Positions 11,914 to 22,780 of a stretch of 64,000 nucleotides of DNA are shown here, one piece after another; position 1 is the first letter of the stretch, and every line of letters starts with the position of its first letter. Made by a program: the position numbers and the translations under genes. This stretch comes from Xestospongia muta. Its lineage: Eukaryota > Porifera > Demospongiae > Haplosclerida > Petrosiidae. The notes below the pieces were generated by a model. It had not been told where the DNA came from. It saw only the letters and a list, made by a program, of their open reading frames with translations, and did not search any database. The DNA is taken from contig OY848925.1 in NCBI GenBank assembly GCA_963693285.1, forward strand, positions 5,558,932 through 5,622,931, given 5' to 3'.

Positions 11914-12312
11914 TAATATGGTCACATATAGTATAAAGCATTTCCTAATTTATTTAGTATAAAACAGAATAGAGGTAACTATTATATATATTAATTTGAG
12001 GATATCTTATTGTGCAGTAATATACAAAGCCAGCAAATTGCCAATAAATTCATATCTCTGTGATTGGTGGATATACTGAATTAATATACATACATATATA
12101 AAGCATTTTTAAATTTATTTAATATAAAACAGATTGAGGTTACTATTATATATATATATATAAATATATACACATACACACACACATATATACATATTAA
12201 TTTAAAGAGAATGTCCTATTGTGGAGTTATTTATAAAGCCAGCAAATTGCCAATAAATTCATATCTTTGTGATTAGTGGATTAACCTATTGTTTAGTGCA
12301 TTCTAACAAAAG

Positions 12313-12501
12313 ATGAAGTATTCTCTCCTTTTCTACATTGTGTTTGCTATATATCTCAGCTGTCTTGCTGTAAATAATGCTTATGTTGAAGTTATTTTAA
12401 GTCAATTAAATTTATATAAACAATCTTTGATGTATTTTTTGTAGTGTACGTCGAGAACAATGTCACTATATATGCCATACTAATATATATGTCGCACGAG
12501 G
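12313..12501 (+). pseudogene. Broken Cys-rich peptide gene copy (exons 1-2 only)
   Basis: Exon 1 starts at 12313 with the family signal peptide MKYSLLFYIVFAIYLSCLAV. The normal donor is missing: the sequence reads GAAGTTATTTTAAGTC where intact copies have GATGTAAGTC. An exon-2-like stretch at about 12445-12500 keeps Cys codons but appears out of frame by one base. No third exon follows, because the sequence switches at about 12.6 kb to an inverted unit. It probably makes no peptide. Confidence 0.7.
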
Positions 12502-12894
12502 TAATTTAATTTAGGAATAGTTAAAATATTAATTTACAGTTTAAATTTTATTGCAATTATCTTATTTACTTGTAGACACACACACACATATAAACTAGTA
12601 TGGTCTTTGTAAAACCAGCACGCCTACCAGCTCCATTCTCTTTTCTTGCATGCACTATGTCCACAATTAGTTTTAATATAAGTTGGCAAATATCTTGACA
12701 ACAAATATATTAACAAAATGGATTTCAAATGAATATAAATCTTGAATTTTTTTGTAAAAATAAAAAGGTTGTACAATATCATATACAGTCAATTTTTATA
12801 GTTATATATATATATATGTTTGGTTTTGTAATTACGTTTTTTTCTTATTTCAGAATAAGTCAGCTCACATTGTTTAAATACTTTCTTTCAATGC

Positions 12895-13315
12895 TTAGAT
12901 TTCTCCTTTGCATTCTTGCCAACAGCGGTGGCAGTCTAAAAATGAACAAAAAGAGAGATAAAAATGTAATAAAGTGTGCTAAATCTTATAAAGCCATTCA
13001 TGATAGTATTCATTAATATAGTACATCAATGAATATAACTATTTCTTATATATGTGTGTGTGTACAAGTAAGTAAGATAATTACAATAAAATTGTTAAAC
13101 TGTAAATTAATATTTTAACTATTCCTAAATTAAATTACGTTTTGGACGTTCAGTTTTGCATGTATAGTGACATTCGAATGCACACTACAAAAAGACATCA
13201 AAAATTGTTTATAAAAATTTATATGACTTACATCATCTACATTATAAGCATTAACCACAGCAAGACAGCTGAGATATATAGCAAACACAATGTAGAAAAG
13301 AAGTGAATACTTCAT
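12895..13315 (-). CDS. Secreted Cys-rich peptide, inverted copy (3 exons, 56 aa)
   Basis: Exons on the minus strand: 13315-13232 (signal and propart), 13184-13139, 12935-12895, all GT-AG, phases 0 and 1, giving 56 aa. The signal peptide is identical to the family consensus. The mature part has the six-cysteine pattern C-x3-C-x3-C-x7-C-x2-C-x3-C, split between exons 2 and 3. An inverted TATATAAAG box lies at 13394-13402, 79 bp before the ATG, and an inverted module pair at about 13.53-13.88 kb. It is convergent with the broken copy at 12313. Function unknown. The architecture recalls secreted defence or venom peptides, but no homology is claimed. Confidence 0.75.
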
Positions 13316-14065
13316 CTTTAGAATTCACTGAATAAAGGTTTATTAAGTAAATTCACTGATCACAGAGATATGGATTTATTGACAATTTACTGGCTTTATA
13401 TATTACTGCACAATAGAACATCCTCTTTAAATAATATGTGTATGTATATGTATGTATGTATATATGCTGTTTTTGAATATTTTCCTCACTTCTGGTTTAA
13501 TATTAAATAAGTTAAGAATAGCTTTATACTGTATGTGACTATATTACAGTTTTTAGTTTTCAGTTTGAGTAAAAATAAAATGTAATGTCAATGAAGGAAA
13601 GTAATGTAGACACTGTTATGTCAGTGTTTTCACATTAAATATGAACACTGAAAATATAGAATAAATTAGTTTAGTAAAAGTACACATCACACTAGAAGAC
13701 AGTATCTATTGTACATGTAACTATACATACATCAATTACATAGTAAGGTTATAATTTAAATGAAGTGTCAATGAAGGAAGATAATGTATACACTGTTTCA
13801 CTAGTGTTTGCACATCAAATTAAACATAAATTAGTGAAGGAAAGACACATGTACATCACAATATCTATTGAAGATCTTTATAGACTTTTGTCACAGAAAA
13901 TATTGCTTATGATGATTATAAATTGTGTGGCTACTATATGTAGCTAGGAATTTCTGTACTGCCATTTTTACTATGTTCTTATTTAAGATGCATGTATACA
14001 AAACTGTATTTTAAGGTGTTTTAATAGTGGTCCTTTTTCACAAATCAGGTTACAAATGGTTTCAC

Positions 14066-14124
14066 ACAACAAGACAGCTGAGATATATAGCAAATACAAT
14101 GTAGTAAAGAAGTGAATACTTCAT
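14066..14124 (-). pseudogene. Exon 1 fragment of a Cys-rich peptide gene (minus strand)
   Basis: The signal-peptide exon begins at 14124 and matches the family for about 18 codons. It then breaks into unrelated sequence with a stop soon after. No donor, second or third exon is present. This is a truncated duplicate in the inverted part of the array. Confidence 0.7.
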
Positions 14125-14557
14125 CTTTTGTTAGAACACACTGAACAAATAAGTTCAATTTAGATCACAGATATATAAATTTATTCTATATATTGGCAAT
14201 TTGCTGGCTTTATATATTACTGCTCAAAATAGGATAACCTCTAATTAAAATATTGATTTAGTGTCTATATTACCTTCCTTCATTGACATTTCTTTTTGTT
14301 GTTTGAATATAATGAATTCTTTTAAATTCCTTTAACACATTTTTAATTATAAAGCCTTGCATATAGAAGGAGGCTACCATTCAAAGATGGTTAATGAAAA
14401 TTGTATGATCGTTATATTAATACAAATTGTGAATTTATTTTTCTAAAATAAAAAAGTTTATACCAATATCATATGCAGTTGGGTTGCATTTAATTTTTAT
14501 ACTATAAATTTTGTCTTGTTCAAAAAAAGGAGGTTCATATTGTTTTAAAGCTTTCTT

Positions 14558-14987
14558 TTACTGCTTATGAATTATGTCTCTGGCAATAATTGTAGCATCA
14601 TATGCAGGCTAAAATGAATGTAATTAAGAAGATAGATAAAAGTGTGATAAAGAGTGATATATCTTAAAGAGCTACAGCAGCATTAGTGTAATACATCAAT
14701 AAGTATTATACTATTTGTATGGTATGTGTACATACAAGTTTAAGATTATGGTGATAAACTTGTTCAGTTAAACTATAAACTAATATTGGAATTATCCTTA
14801 GAAATTGAAATTAAAATACCTCCATTTCAGACTCATAATCATCTTCACATTTTTCAACACACTACAAAATAGATCAAGTTTTGTGCTTAAAATTTATAAT
14901 TACATCAACATAGCCATAAACATCAACCACAACAAGACAGCTGAGATAAATAGCAAACACAATGTAAAAAAGAAGTAAATGGTTCAT
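14558..14987 (-). CDS. Divergent member of the Cys-rich peptide family (3 exons, 58 aa)
   Basis: Exons on the minus strand: 14987-14904, 14861-14820, 14608-14558. The signal peptide is diverged (MNHLLLFYIVFAIYLSCLVV) but aligns along its whole length, and exon 1 is exactly 28 codons as in other copies. Exon 2 keeps one C-x3-C pair and is otherwise acidic. Its donor has shifted to phase 0, which puts exon 3 in a frame without cysteines (PAYDATIIARD...). The reading frame stays open to a stop at 14558. It may encode a short acidic peptide with a single disulfide, or it may be a decaying copy that is open by chance. An inverted TATATAAAG box is at 15073-15081. Confidence 0.45.
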
Positions 14988-15349
14988 TTTTAAATTGCGC
15001 TAAACAATAGATTAATTCATTATAAGTATATCTACTAATCACAGAGGTATGAATTTATTAGCAATTTGCTTGCTTTATATATTATTGCACAATATATAGG
15101 ATATCCTCTTTAAAAAAAAAAAAATATATATATATATATATATATGCTGTTTTTGACTAGTTTCTTGTCTTATCGTTTAATATTAATTAATTAGGAAATG
15201 GTTTATAGTGTATGTGACCATATTAAAGTTTTTCAGTTTAAGTAAAAATAAAATGTAGTGTCAATGAAGGAAGGTAATGTAGACACTGTTATGTCAGTGT
15301 TTTCACATTAAATATGAACACTAAAAATATAGAATTAATAAAAATGCAC

Positions 15350-16131
15350 TAAAGTGCTTAACCTCGCTGCGGTGCCCAGTGTAGATCTATACTGCATGTA
15401 CATGTACATTTAAGATTGGACATGGTGTGGTCAAATTATTTAAAGATCACATGATGCACATTACACAAACTGTTGTTTGATGACATAAGTGTATGAGTGT
15501 CTTCAATAGATACTGCTTTCCTAGTGTGATGTACTTGTGTAATTTATGTTTAATTTGATGTACAAACACTAGTGAAACAGTGTATACATTATCTTCCTTC
15601 ATTGACACTTCATTCAAATTATAACCTTATTATGTAATTGATGTATGTATAGGTACATGTACATACATGATCTTCAATGTGGTGTTAGTGGTACGTATCT
15701 CTGACAATGTAGACGCACAAACCTCGTCAAAGGAGTATAATATGTAGCAAGTTTCCAAACTGCACTTGTATTAAGAGTGTCTATGTGACAAGAGCACTTT
15801 CAAGAGATACAGCATAGAGAATAATAATCCATTCCTTTCTTGCTTGTTGTTCTTTTTTCAATTGACTTGAGACTTCTTCACATTGTTCAGAATAACATTG
15901 CCATGCCATTGAACACTAACAATATCACCTGTTAAAAATTATTAATATGCTTATGACATTAAAATAATCTTTCTGTGGCATAAGTGTATGAGTGTCTTCA
16001 ATAGATACTGCTTTCCTAGTGTGATGTACACGTGCCTTGCCTTCACTAACTCAGTTTTAATTTGATGTACAAACACTAATGAAACAGTGTCTACATTACC
16101 TTCCTTCATTGACACTATATTTTATTTTTAC
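15350..16131 (+). repeat. Array sequence: partial modules and an LRR-exon fragment
   Basis: After inverted module sequence (15.23-15.35 kb) this stretch holds a plus-strand module (about 15490-15660), an antisense LRR-exon fragment, and a second module (15960-16131) whose middle is joined to the end of the partner module. No intact gene is seen. It ends at the TTAA transposon. Confidence 0.6.
15664..15930 (-). pseudogene. LRR-gene exon fragment (antisense in array)
   Basis: On the minus strand this is a decayed copy of the exon that opens the LRR genes at 37669 and 51.9 kb: the acceptor side CAG|GTGATATTG, then remnants of the EEVTSQL, SPES and MDTL regions. Frameshifts and stops are present. 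It is carried as part of the repeat unit. Confidence 0.65.
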
Positions 16132-16316
16132 TTAAAGGGGGGGGACATGCCAAAATTCAAAAATATTTTTTTTGCATAAATGTTATCTTTGACATATGGA
16201 ATTCACCCAAAAAATATTTAAATAATTGTTAAAAATTATTAACACTGTTAAAAGCAAACATCTTTTCGAAGCTCTTTAAAGGCTTCTTCTGAGATTGCAA
16301 TGTTCTTCCCAGTAGG

Positions 16317-16619
16317 GTGGGGCTCCCTTGTGACGTCACTTGGGGAACGAATGTTAGCATTGCTAGGTGCAAAGTAATGGCTGAAGACTTTCAAAGCGAT
16401 GTATCTAGTCGGTATTCCAGCATATTAAGCCTCTCCTACTCTTCTTCTTCCTTCGATATGATCGAAAGCAGTGACCCTGCTTCGTATGTGGAATCTGACC
16501 TCGAGGAAGGCTCTGAGAACATAGTTGTTCCATATCAGTATGAACCAGAGGAAAGTGGCTCTGAGTCAGAATCATCAGATGAATCTCAGAATGATGGAAG
16601 CTTACTAAATCCTGAATGA
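16317..16619 (+). CDS. Arm-encoded acidic ORF in the left inverted repeat
   Basis: A 100-codon frame in the left arm: MGLPCDVTWGTNVSIARC, then Ser-rich and acidic segments (SGSESESSDES). The same frame occurs inverted in the right arm at 17633. It ends at a stop just after the position where the right-arm copy appears to splice. The potential donor here is altered (GAATGATTAGT against GAATGGTTAGT). It is probably a truncated duplicate of the first exon. Confidence 0.4.
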   Translation: MGLPCDVTWGTNVSIARCKVMAEDFQSDVSSRYSSILSLSYSSSSFDMIESSDPASYVESDLEEGSENIVVPYQYEPEESGSESESSDESQNDGSLLNPE

Positions 16620-16977
16620 TTAGTCTCTTGTGTCAGCTTCTGCTATCAAGAGCCACAAAAGTCGTTTCAGCCTTTTCCAACAATAGTTCAATATTAGTTC
16701 AATAATGTTATTATTTGTTTGTTATGGAAATAATTAATATCATTACTCTTGACTATAATACTCATTAACTATGTTAGTTTCATTGAGTTAGTGATACTTG
16801 AACCCAACATAATAAGCAACTTTGTCAAAATTTTGTTGTCAACACAGCTAGGTAATACAACATGTATTTTTCTTCCAACCCAATACCAATACCAACTAGT
16901 AAACTGTCGATAAGAGATAAATTTGTATTGCCTGTATGTAATGGCTTACTGTAAGTGAGTTCAATAAAACCCTGTAC

Positions 16978-17633
16978 TTACTCATATCTTGGTTGGTCCC
17001 GAATATCATGTGTACCATAATGTTGCCTATAACTGAAATATCCTGCTTGCAATTGTAATACCCAAACATTTAGGCAAACAGGTTCAAATCCTTCATGTTT
17101 AGTGATACAGGATATCTGTGCTTGAATCTGCCCCATTTTCTGGATTGTAGTGTCTATCTCACAACACCATATGCACTCAGCTACAGTAAGCATGACTATA
17201 CAATGTCCACAGTTACACAGGTAAATATAATAGTATCTATAACATAACACAATATTTTGAAGTTAGCTCAGACAGCTCATGTAGCCTTCTTATTCATTAT
17301 TATAGCTGACTAACAGACACAAGAGACTAACCATTCAGTATTTAGTAACCTCCCATTATTCTGAGACTCATCTGATGATTCTGACTCAGAGCCACTTTCC
17401 TCTGGTTCATACTGATATAGAACAACTATGTTCTCAGAGACTTCCTCGAGGTCAAATTCCACATACGAAGCAGGGTCACTGCTTTCGATCATATCGAAGG
17501 AAGAAGAAGAGTAGGAGAGGCTTAATATGCTGGAATACCGACTAGATACATCGCTTTGAAAGTCTTCAGCTATTACTTTGCACCTAGCAATGCTAACATT
17601 CGTTCCCCAAGTGACGTCACAAGGGAGCCCCAC
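16978..17633 (-). pseudogene. P2X7-tail-like (P2RX7 intracellular domain) gene relic inside the transposon
   Basis: The minus strand carries a first exon from 17633 (start MGLPCDVTWGTNVSIARC, acidic PYQYEPE-like region) and, in the unique centre at about 17250-16978, a Cys-rich frame with CNCGHCIVMLTVAECIWCCE and CITKHEGFEPVCLNVWVL. That CxCGxC...CxCC...CIT.H.GF..VCL..WVL pattern is the P2X7 receptor C-terminal-like zinc domain found in many cnidarian and sponge proteins. The exon ends RYE followed by GTAAGT. No matching acceptor joins the two parts in frame, and the C-terminal part is missing, so I treat it as a captured gene fragment. Confidence 0.55.
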
Positions 17634-18019
17634 CCTACTGGGAAGAACATTGCAATCTCAGAAGAAGCCTTTAAAGAGCTTCGAAAAGATGTTTGCTTTT
17701 AACAGTGTTAATAATTTTTAAAAATTATTTAAATATTTTTTGGGTGAATTCCATATGTCAAAGATAACATTTATGCAAAAAAAATATTTTTGAATTTTGG
17801 CATGTCCCCCCCCCCCCCTTTAAACTGAAAAACATTAATATGACCATGTACAATATAAAACATTTCCTAATAACCAGAACAAAGGCAGCTATTCAAAAGC
17901 AGCATTTAAATATAGATAAATAAATATTTATTTAAAGAGGATATCTTATTGTGCAGTAATATATAAAGCCAGCAAATTGCCAATAAATTCATATCTCTGT
18001 GATTAGTGAATATACTGAA

Positions 18020-18433
18020 TTAACCTATTGTGTCTCTTGTTGTGGTTAATTCTTTTACTGATATGAGACATGCAATTATTAATAAATACAATCTTTGATC
18101 TATTTATTTGTAGTGTATATCTGAATGTAATACTTGCAGTGAGACCAGATCTCGTGAATTAAATGCTAGGAATAATTCTAATTTAAAATTACAATTTAAC
18201 TGAGCAATTTTATTGTAATTTTAAGCCATGTACGCACACACAAGCACACACACACACACACGCACACACACACACGTGCACACACATAAAATTATTCATT
18301 GATGTATTATGCTAATAATGTCATATATACCTCTATAAGATTTATCACTCTGTTTTACACTTTTGTCTATCTACTTATGTTCATTTTAGCTTGTCATAAC
18401 TGTATTAATAAATGCCACATCTTCAATTTCTAA
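18020..18433 (+). pseudogene. Cys-rich peptide gene copy with deleted signal exon
   Basis: The upstream region and TATA area are present, but most of exon 1 is deleted (only the end VVNS-like part remains near 18040). Exon 2 at 18114-18156 keeps C-x3-C-x2-C but its donor GT is lost. Exon 3 at 18390-18433 is open, with C-x2-C-x3-C and a stop. The mature exons kept their cysteines although the gene is dead. Confidence 0.65.
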
Positions 18434-19366
18434 ACAGTGAAACAAACATATTCCAACAATGCAAGCTTATTTTGGTGTAACAAGAAAACATTTATATAAA
18501 TAACAAATATTTTACTCTAAACATTCAATGCAACTTTAATATCAGCATATGCATGTCTTGTAAAAACTTTTTTTCTATAAAATGTGACCTGATTTGCAAT
18601 GAAGGAAAACTTCCGTGAAACCATATGTGACCTAGCTGATTTGTGAAAAAGGACCATCAATATAATGATGGTCAATTAAAACACTAATAAACAGTTTTGC
18701 ATAAATAAGAACATAGTAAAAATGGAGTACAGAAATTCCTAGCTACTTATTGTAACCACACAATTTATAATCGTCATAATATTAATGATGCATTTAACAC
18801 ACTAAAATAAGCAATATTTTGTATGACATAAGCCTATGAAGATCTTAAATAGATATTGTGATGTACATGTGTCTTTCCTTCACTAATTCATGTTTAATTT
18901 GATGTACAAACACTAGTGAAACAGTGTATACATTATCTTCCTTCATTGACACTTCATTCATATTATAACCTTATTATGTAATTGATGGATGTATAGTTAC
19001 ATGTACAATAGATACTGTCTTCTAGTGTGATGTGTACTTATACTAAACTAATTTATTCTATATTTTCAGTGTTCATATTTAATGTGAAAACACTGACATA
19101 ACAGTGTCTACATTACCTTCCTTCATTGACACTACATTTTATTTCTTTTACTTAAACCGAAAAACATTAATACGGTCACATATAGTATAAAGCATTTCCT
19201 AATTTATTTAGTATGAAACAGAATAGAGGTAACTATTATATATATTAATTTGAGGATATCTTATTGTGCAGTAATATACAAAGCCAGCAATTTGCCAATA
19301 AATTCATATCTCTGTGATTAGTGGATATACTGAATTAACCTATTGTTCAGTGCATTCTAACAAAAG

Positions 19367-19560
19367 ATGAACTATTTTCTTCTTTTCTACATTGTGTTTG
19401 TTATATATCTCACCTGTCTTGCTGTGGTTAATGCTTATGCTCAAATAATTGATGCCAGTATAAATTTTTTTATAAACAATCTTTGATGTATTTTTTGTAG
19501 TGTCGAAAATATTGTCACGATGATATTGCTATTATGGTTATCTATCATGCATTACACTAA
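19367..19560 (+). pseudogene. Cys-rich peptide gene copy fused to the glycosyltransferase 3' fragment
   Basis: Exon 1 starts at 19367 with a complete signal peptide (MNYFLLFYIVFVIYLTCLAV). The donor is lost (GATGCCAGTAT). Exon-2-like sequence starts at 19501 with C-x3-C, has no donor, and runs into sequence homologous to 24.93-25.17 kb. The copy is non-functional as it stands. Confidence 0.65.
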
Positions 19561-19800
19561 TCCTGTCTTTAGCTGTATAATTTAAAGAAGCCATGTTGCT
19601 AGACTGTACATTCACCCTGCATACTTGCACACAAACGTTGCCCATATTCTTAAGATGAATCACAAAAGTCAACAAACTTAAAGATTTATCTTTGGATTAA
19701 AACATATTTTGTGAATTCAACTACATTAGAAAGTTGTTTGTGGTCATGTCATAATAATAATTATGTAAATTTTATTTTAAGTTAAGTTATCAACTTGCTT
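19543..19800 (-). repeat. Copy of the 3' flank and last codons of the glycosyltransferase-like gene
   Basis: This stretch matches 24935-25175, including the 3' flank and the region around the stop of the gene at 25155. The match ends within the last codons, so the coding body is absent here. It shows that the gene's end was copied within the array. Confidence 0.75.
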
Positions 19801-19859
19801 TCCTTTATTATCTAAACAAGATATTGTCTTGTTATTAGTTCTGTTTGATTACAATTATT

Positions 19860-20339
19860 AGGAATAGATACTGTAATCTACTCATGTATATATGTGTGTG
19901 TCTGTCTGGATGTCTGTGAACTAAATTTGGCACATGAATTCATATGTTAATGATGGTAACAGTTTTGCTGACCTACACTGTATTATACACTGCTTGATTT
20001 CTTTCAGAACCAACTTGTTAATCATTGCTGGCGTAAAATATACAAAAGAAAAGAAAGGTCTTTATCAGCTATATAATATCAATGGAAAATTTAACAAAAA
20101 AAATTTAACAGATATTAAGAAACCTTCAAATTAACTAGCTCCCTCACATTATAGATAATAATGAAAATAATTAATTTAAATAATCCATTAGGAATCCATA
20201 AAATATAAATGGTAAAGCATTTTTAACAAAATTGCAATAGAAATGGCAGTAGAGAAATTCCTACCTAAGTAGCCACACAATTTTTAATTGTCATAATAGT
20301 AATGATGTTTATTAGCAATCATAACATACTTATTATATT
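19860..20339. other. Non-coding stretch, no supported gene
   Basis: AT-rich sequence with a (TG)n patch. A 66-codon open frame at 19934-20134 has no signal, motif or conserved copy in other units. I see nothing supported here. Confidence 0.4.
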
Positions 20340-20822
20340 AAAATAATCTTTCTGTGACATAAGTGTATGAGTGTCTTCAATAGATACTACTTTCCTAGTG
20401 TTATGTATACATGTGCCTTTCCTTCTTCACTAATTCATGTTTAATTTGATGTGTAAACACTAGTGAAACAGTGTATACATTATCTTCCTTCATTGACACT
20501 TCATTCATATTATAATCTTATTATGTAATTGATGTATATATAGTTACATGTACAATAAATACTGTTTTCTAGTGTAATGTGTACTTTTATAAATTTATTC
20601 TGTATTCTCAGTGTTCATACTTAATGTGAAAACACTGATATAACTGTGTCTACATTACCTTCCTTCATTGACACTTCATTTTCTTTTACTTAAGCTGAAA
20701 AACATTAATATGGTCACATACAGTATAAAGCATTTCTTAGTGTATTTAATATTAAACCAGAAGGAAGAAAACTATTATAAAAACAACATATTATTTAAAG
20801 AGAATGTTCTATTGTGCAGTAA

Positions 20823-20831
20823 TATATAAAG
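20823..20831 (+). promoter_or_regulatory. TATA box of peptide gene at 20910
   Basis: TATATAAAG, 87 bp before the ATG, inside a block conserved before nearly every copy. Confidence 0.6.
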
Positions 20832-20909
20832 CCAGTAAATTGTCAATAAATTCATATCTCTGTGATTAGTGGATATACTCAATAAACCTTTATTCAGTGC
20901 ATTCTAAAG

Positions 20910-21327
20910 ATGAAGTATTCACTTCTTTTCTACATTGTGTTTACTATATATCTCAGCTGTCTTGCTGTGGTTACTTACTCCACTTCTGAAAGATATGTAA
21001 GTTTTATATGTACAATATTTGATCTATTTTTTGTTGTTTTTCTAGTGTTTTCACAGATGTGAACATACTGACGGAAAAGGTATTTAATTTTCAAATGCTA
21101 GACATAATTCTAATGTTAATTTATAATTTAACTGAGTACTTTTACTGCAATAATAAGTTACATCTGTACACACATAGATAACAAATAGTATTCATTGATG
21201 TAATACTGTCATATATAACATTATCACTCTTTATTACACTTTATATTTCTTCTTATATTCATTTTTAGATTTCCGTCGCTGCATGAGAGAATGTAGAGGG
21301 CCTTTAAGACGTCCAAGTGATTTGTAA
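20910..21327 (+). CDS. Secreted Cys-rich peptide, four-cysteine type (3 exons, 59 aa)
   Basis: Exons 20910-20996, 21046-21079 and 21269-21327 join with phases 0 and 1 to 59 aa. The signal peptide MKYSLLFYIVFTIYLSCLAV is nearly the family consensus. The mature part has two C-x3-C pairs separated by ten residues (C-x3-C-x10-C-x3-C), one pair per exon, followed by a basic, Pro-containing tail. This spacing is that of helical-hairpin peptides (alpha-hairpinin type), so a two-helix fold closed by two disulfides is a reasonable model. TATA box at 20823. A near-identical paralogue lies at 23525. Function unknown. Confidence 0.78.
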
Positions 21328-21574
21328 TATGATGGTTGTACAATATTACATGCAGCTGAATTAATTATAAATTCACCACTGTACTATTCTCCATTAAAAA
21401 CTTATAAAAGGATAAACATTCAGCTGAGTACTTTTACTGCAATAATAAGTTACATGTACACACACATATATATAATAAATAGTTGTCATTATGTAATACT
21501 GTCATATATAACATTATCACTCTTTATTAACTTTATTATGATGCAAGTGAAATGATAAACTTTGTTTTCTGTGA

Positions 21575-21717
21575 CATAAGTGTCAAATACAAATTTCAGT
21601 GATGTCATCATCTTTCAGTGACTTGTTGTGAAGAAATAATTCTTTCAATGATTCATTACTTGTTATTAATTCAACTAGGGTGCTGGTACTAACGGAAGTG
21701 ATTTGCGAATTACAACT
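21575..21717 (-). pseudogene. LRR-gene fragment behind peptide gene A
   Basis: Matches the LRR region of the genes at 37.0 and 50.8 kb on the minus strand (for example the block ACGGAAGTGATTTGCGAATT, also at about 24300). It is short and cannot encode a protein. It joins at 21718 to an exon-3-like sequence. Confidence 0.65.
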
Positions 21718-21759
21718 GATTCCAAACGCTGCTTTCATATATGTGACACCTACCCCTAA
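21718..21759 (+). pseudogene. Orphan exon-3-like fragment of the peptide family
   Basis: A short open stretch with KRCFHIC and a stop, related to the orphan exon 3 at 24914. It lies directly behind an LRR fragment with no acceptor, so it is a deletion junction and not a usable exon. Confidence 0.5.
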
Positions 21760-22337
21760 CTTCTAAGATGTGAAAGAAAGTATCAATGCAATGTGAGCAT
21801 ACCTTTTCACAACCAGAAAAAATAATACATTATGTAACTATATATATTATATATATAAATAAAAATCAAATACAGCTAACTCAGCTGCATAATTATGATA
21901 TTGTAGAAACTTTTTATTTTGAAAAATAACTAAATATAATCTATATTCATCATCATTTTGTTAAACTTATTAAAGAATAAACAGTTCCTTCTTAAGTGAA
22001 ATAGCATCAATATCAATTTGGTAAGAATGTTTAATCACTCAAATAAACTAGTTTAACATAATAGGAGGACTGAAATAAACACTGTTTTCTATGACATTAG
22101 TGGGTATATATTCATTATTAAATGTTTTATATATAAATGTCATCTTTGAATAGTTGCCTCATTCTGCATGGTTTAATAATTAGGAAATGTGTTATATTGT
22201 TACCATAGAAAGAAATATAGCGTGAGTCATTAAAGAAATTTAAAGCAATTAAATTCAAGAAAGCATACATCACACTAGAAAGACAGTATATCTATATAGT
22301 GACAAAGCTAAACTCAATGAGAAAGTCAACTCAATTG
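21760..22337. other. Array-derived AT-rich sequence without gene
   Basis: It resembles the 3' flank of peptide genes (sequence around TATGTAACTATATATATT and TGTAGAAACTTTTTATTTT) with rearrangements. No exon or ORF is supported. Confidence 0.4.
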
Positions 22338-22411
22338 ATGAATTTATTTTATAATTATTTATACAATAGATATAACAACAGCACTAGTTGAACGCATTCG
22401 AGTAGCTTGGT
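22338..22411 (+). pseudogene. Fragment of the secreted 511-aa protein gene
   Basis: About 70 bp match 9890-9961 of the gene at 9083, including a nearly exact run GTTGAACGCATTCGAGTAGC. The flanks do not match. It is an isolated gene fragment copied into the array from more than 12 kb away. Confidence 0.7.
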
Positions 22412-22438
22412 ATGACGCTATATTAGTGTCAAAAATTA

Positions 22439-22477
22439 TGCGGTATAGAAATTTGACTTGGTAGTGATTATACCGCA
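22439..22477. repeat. 9-bp perfect inverted repeat with 21-nt loop
   Basis: TGCGGTATA at 22439-22447 and TATACCGCA at 22469-22477 are perfect complements. The block is GC-richer than its surroundings and follows the captured gene fragment. Its nature is unclear; it could be a small hairpin or part of a transposon end. Confidence 0.5.
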
Positions 22478-22689
22478 TCGTTTAAGGGGCGTGGTGTACA
22501 TACCATAGAAAGACGAAAAGTAACTGTTCAAAAATGACATTTAAACATAAACATACACACACATATTAATTTAAAGAGATTATCCTATTGTGCAGTATTT
22601 TATAAAGTCAGCAAATTGCCATTAACTCAATCTCTATGATTAGTGGATATATAGTGAAGTAATCTTTGCTGAGTGCATTCTAATAAAAG

Positions 22690-22780
22690 ATGAATTATTC
22701 ATTTCTTTTTTTACGTTGTATTTACAAACATCTGAAACAAGACTATGGTAAAAATAACACTATAAAAATCTCTACATAGT
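22690..22780 (+). pseudogene. Truncated signal exon of a peptide gene
   Basis: Upstream block present, ATG at 22690, but exon 1 diverges after about 8 codons (MNYSFLF) and continues into linker sequence. No other exons. Confidence 0.6.

Larger units (their letters stand above)
16136..17819. mobile_element. TTAA-target foldback DNA transposon, 1.68 kb, with long inverted arms
   Basis: The element begins AGGGGGGG and ends CCCCCCCT, and TTAA is present on both sides (16132-16135 and 17820-17823). The flanks rejoin to the array sequence TTACTTAAACTGAAAAAC found uninterrupted elsewhere, so the insertion ends are clear. The outer 500 bp on each side (about 16136-16639 and 17313-17819) are inverted repeats of each other. 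TTAA duplications are typical of piggyBac and Kolobok transposons. No transposase is encoded, so it is non-autonomous. Confidence 0.82.
20340..21715 (+). repeat. Segmental duplicate A (pairs with 22960-24335)
   Basis: The whole segment (module pair, TATA box, peptide gene with four-cysteine pattern, 3' flank, LRR fragment) is nearly identical to 22960-24335. The copies part at 21718, where A jumps directly to an exon-3-like sequence. Confidence 0.85.

Noticed and set aside
12729..13016. 95-codon plus-strand ORF
   Set aside because: It is the reverse strand of a peptide gene's exon 3, intron and 3' flank; the similar frame at 44845-45045 has the same origin.
19934..20134. 66-codon plus-strand ORF
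   Set aside because: No start context, signal, motif or repeated copy supports it.
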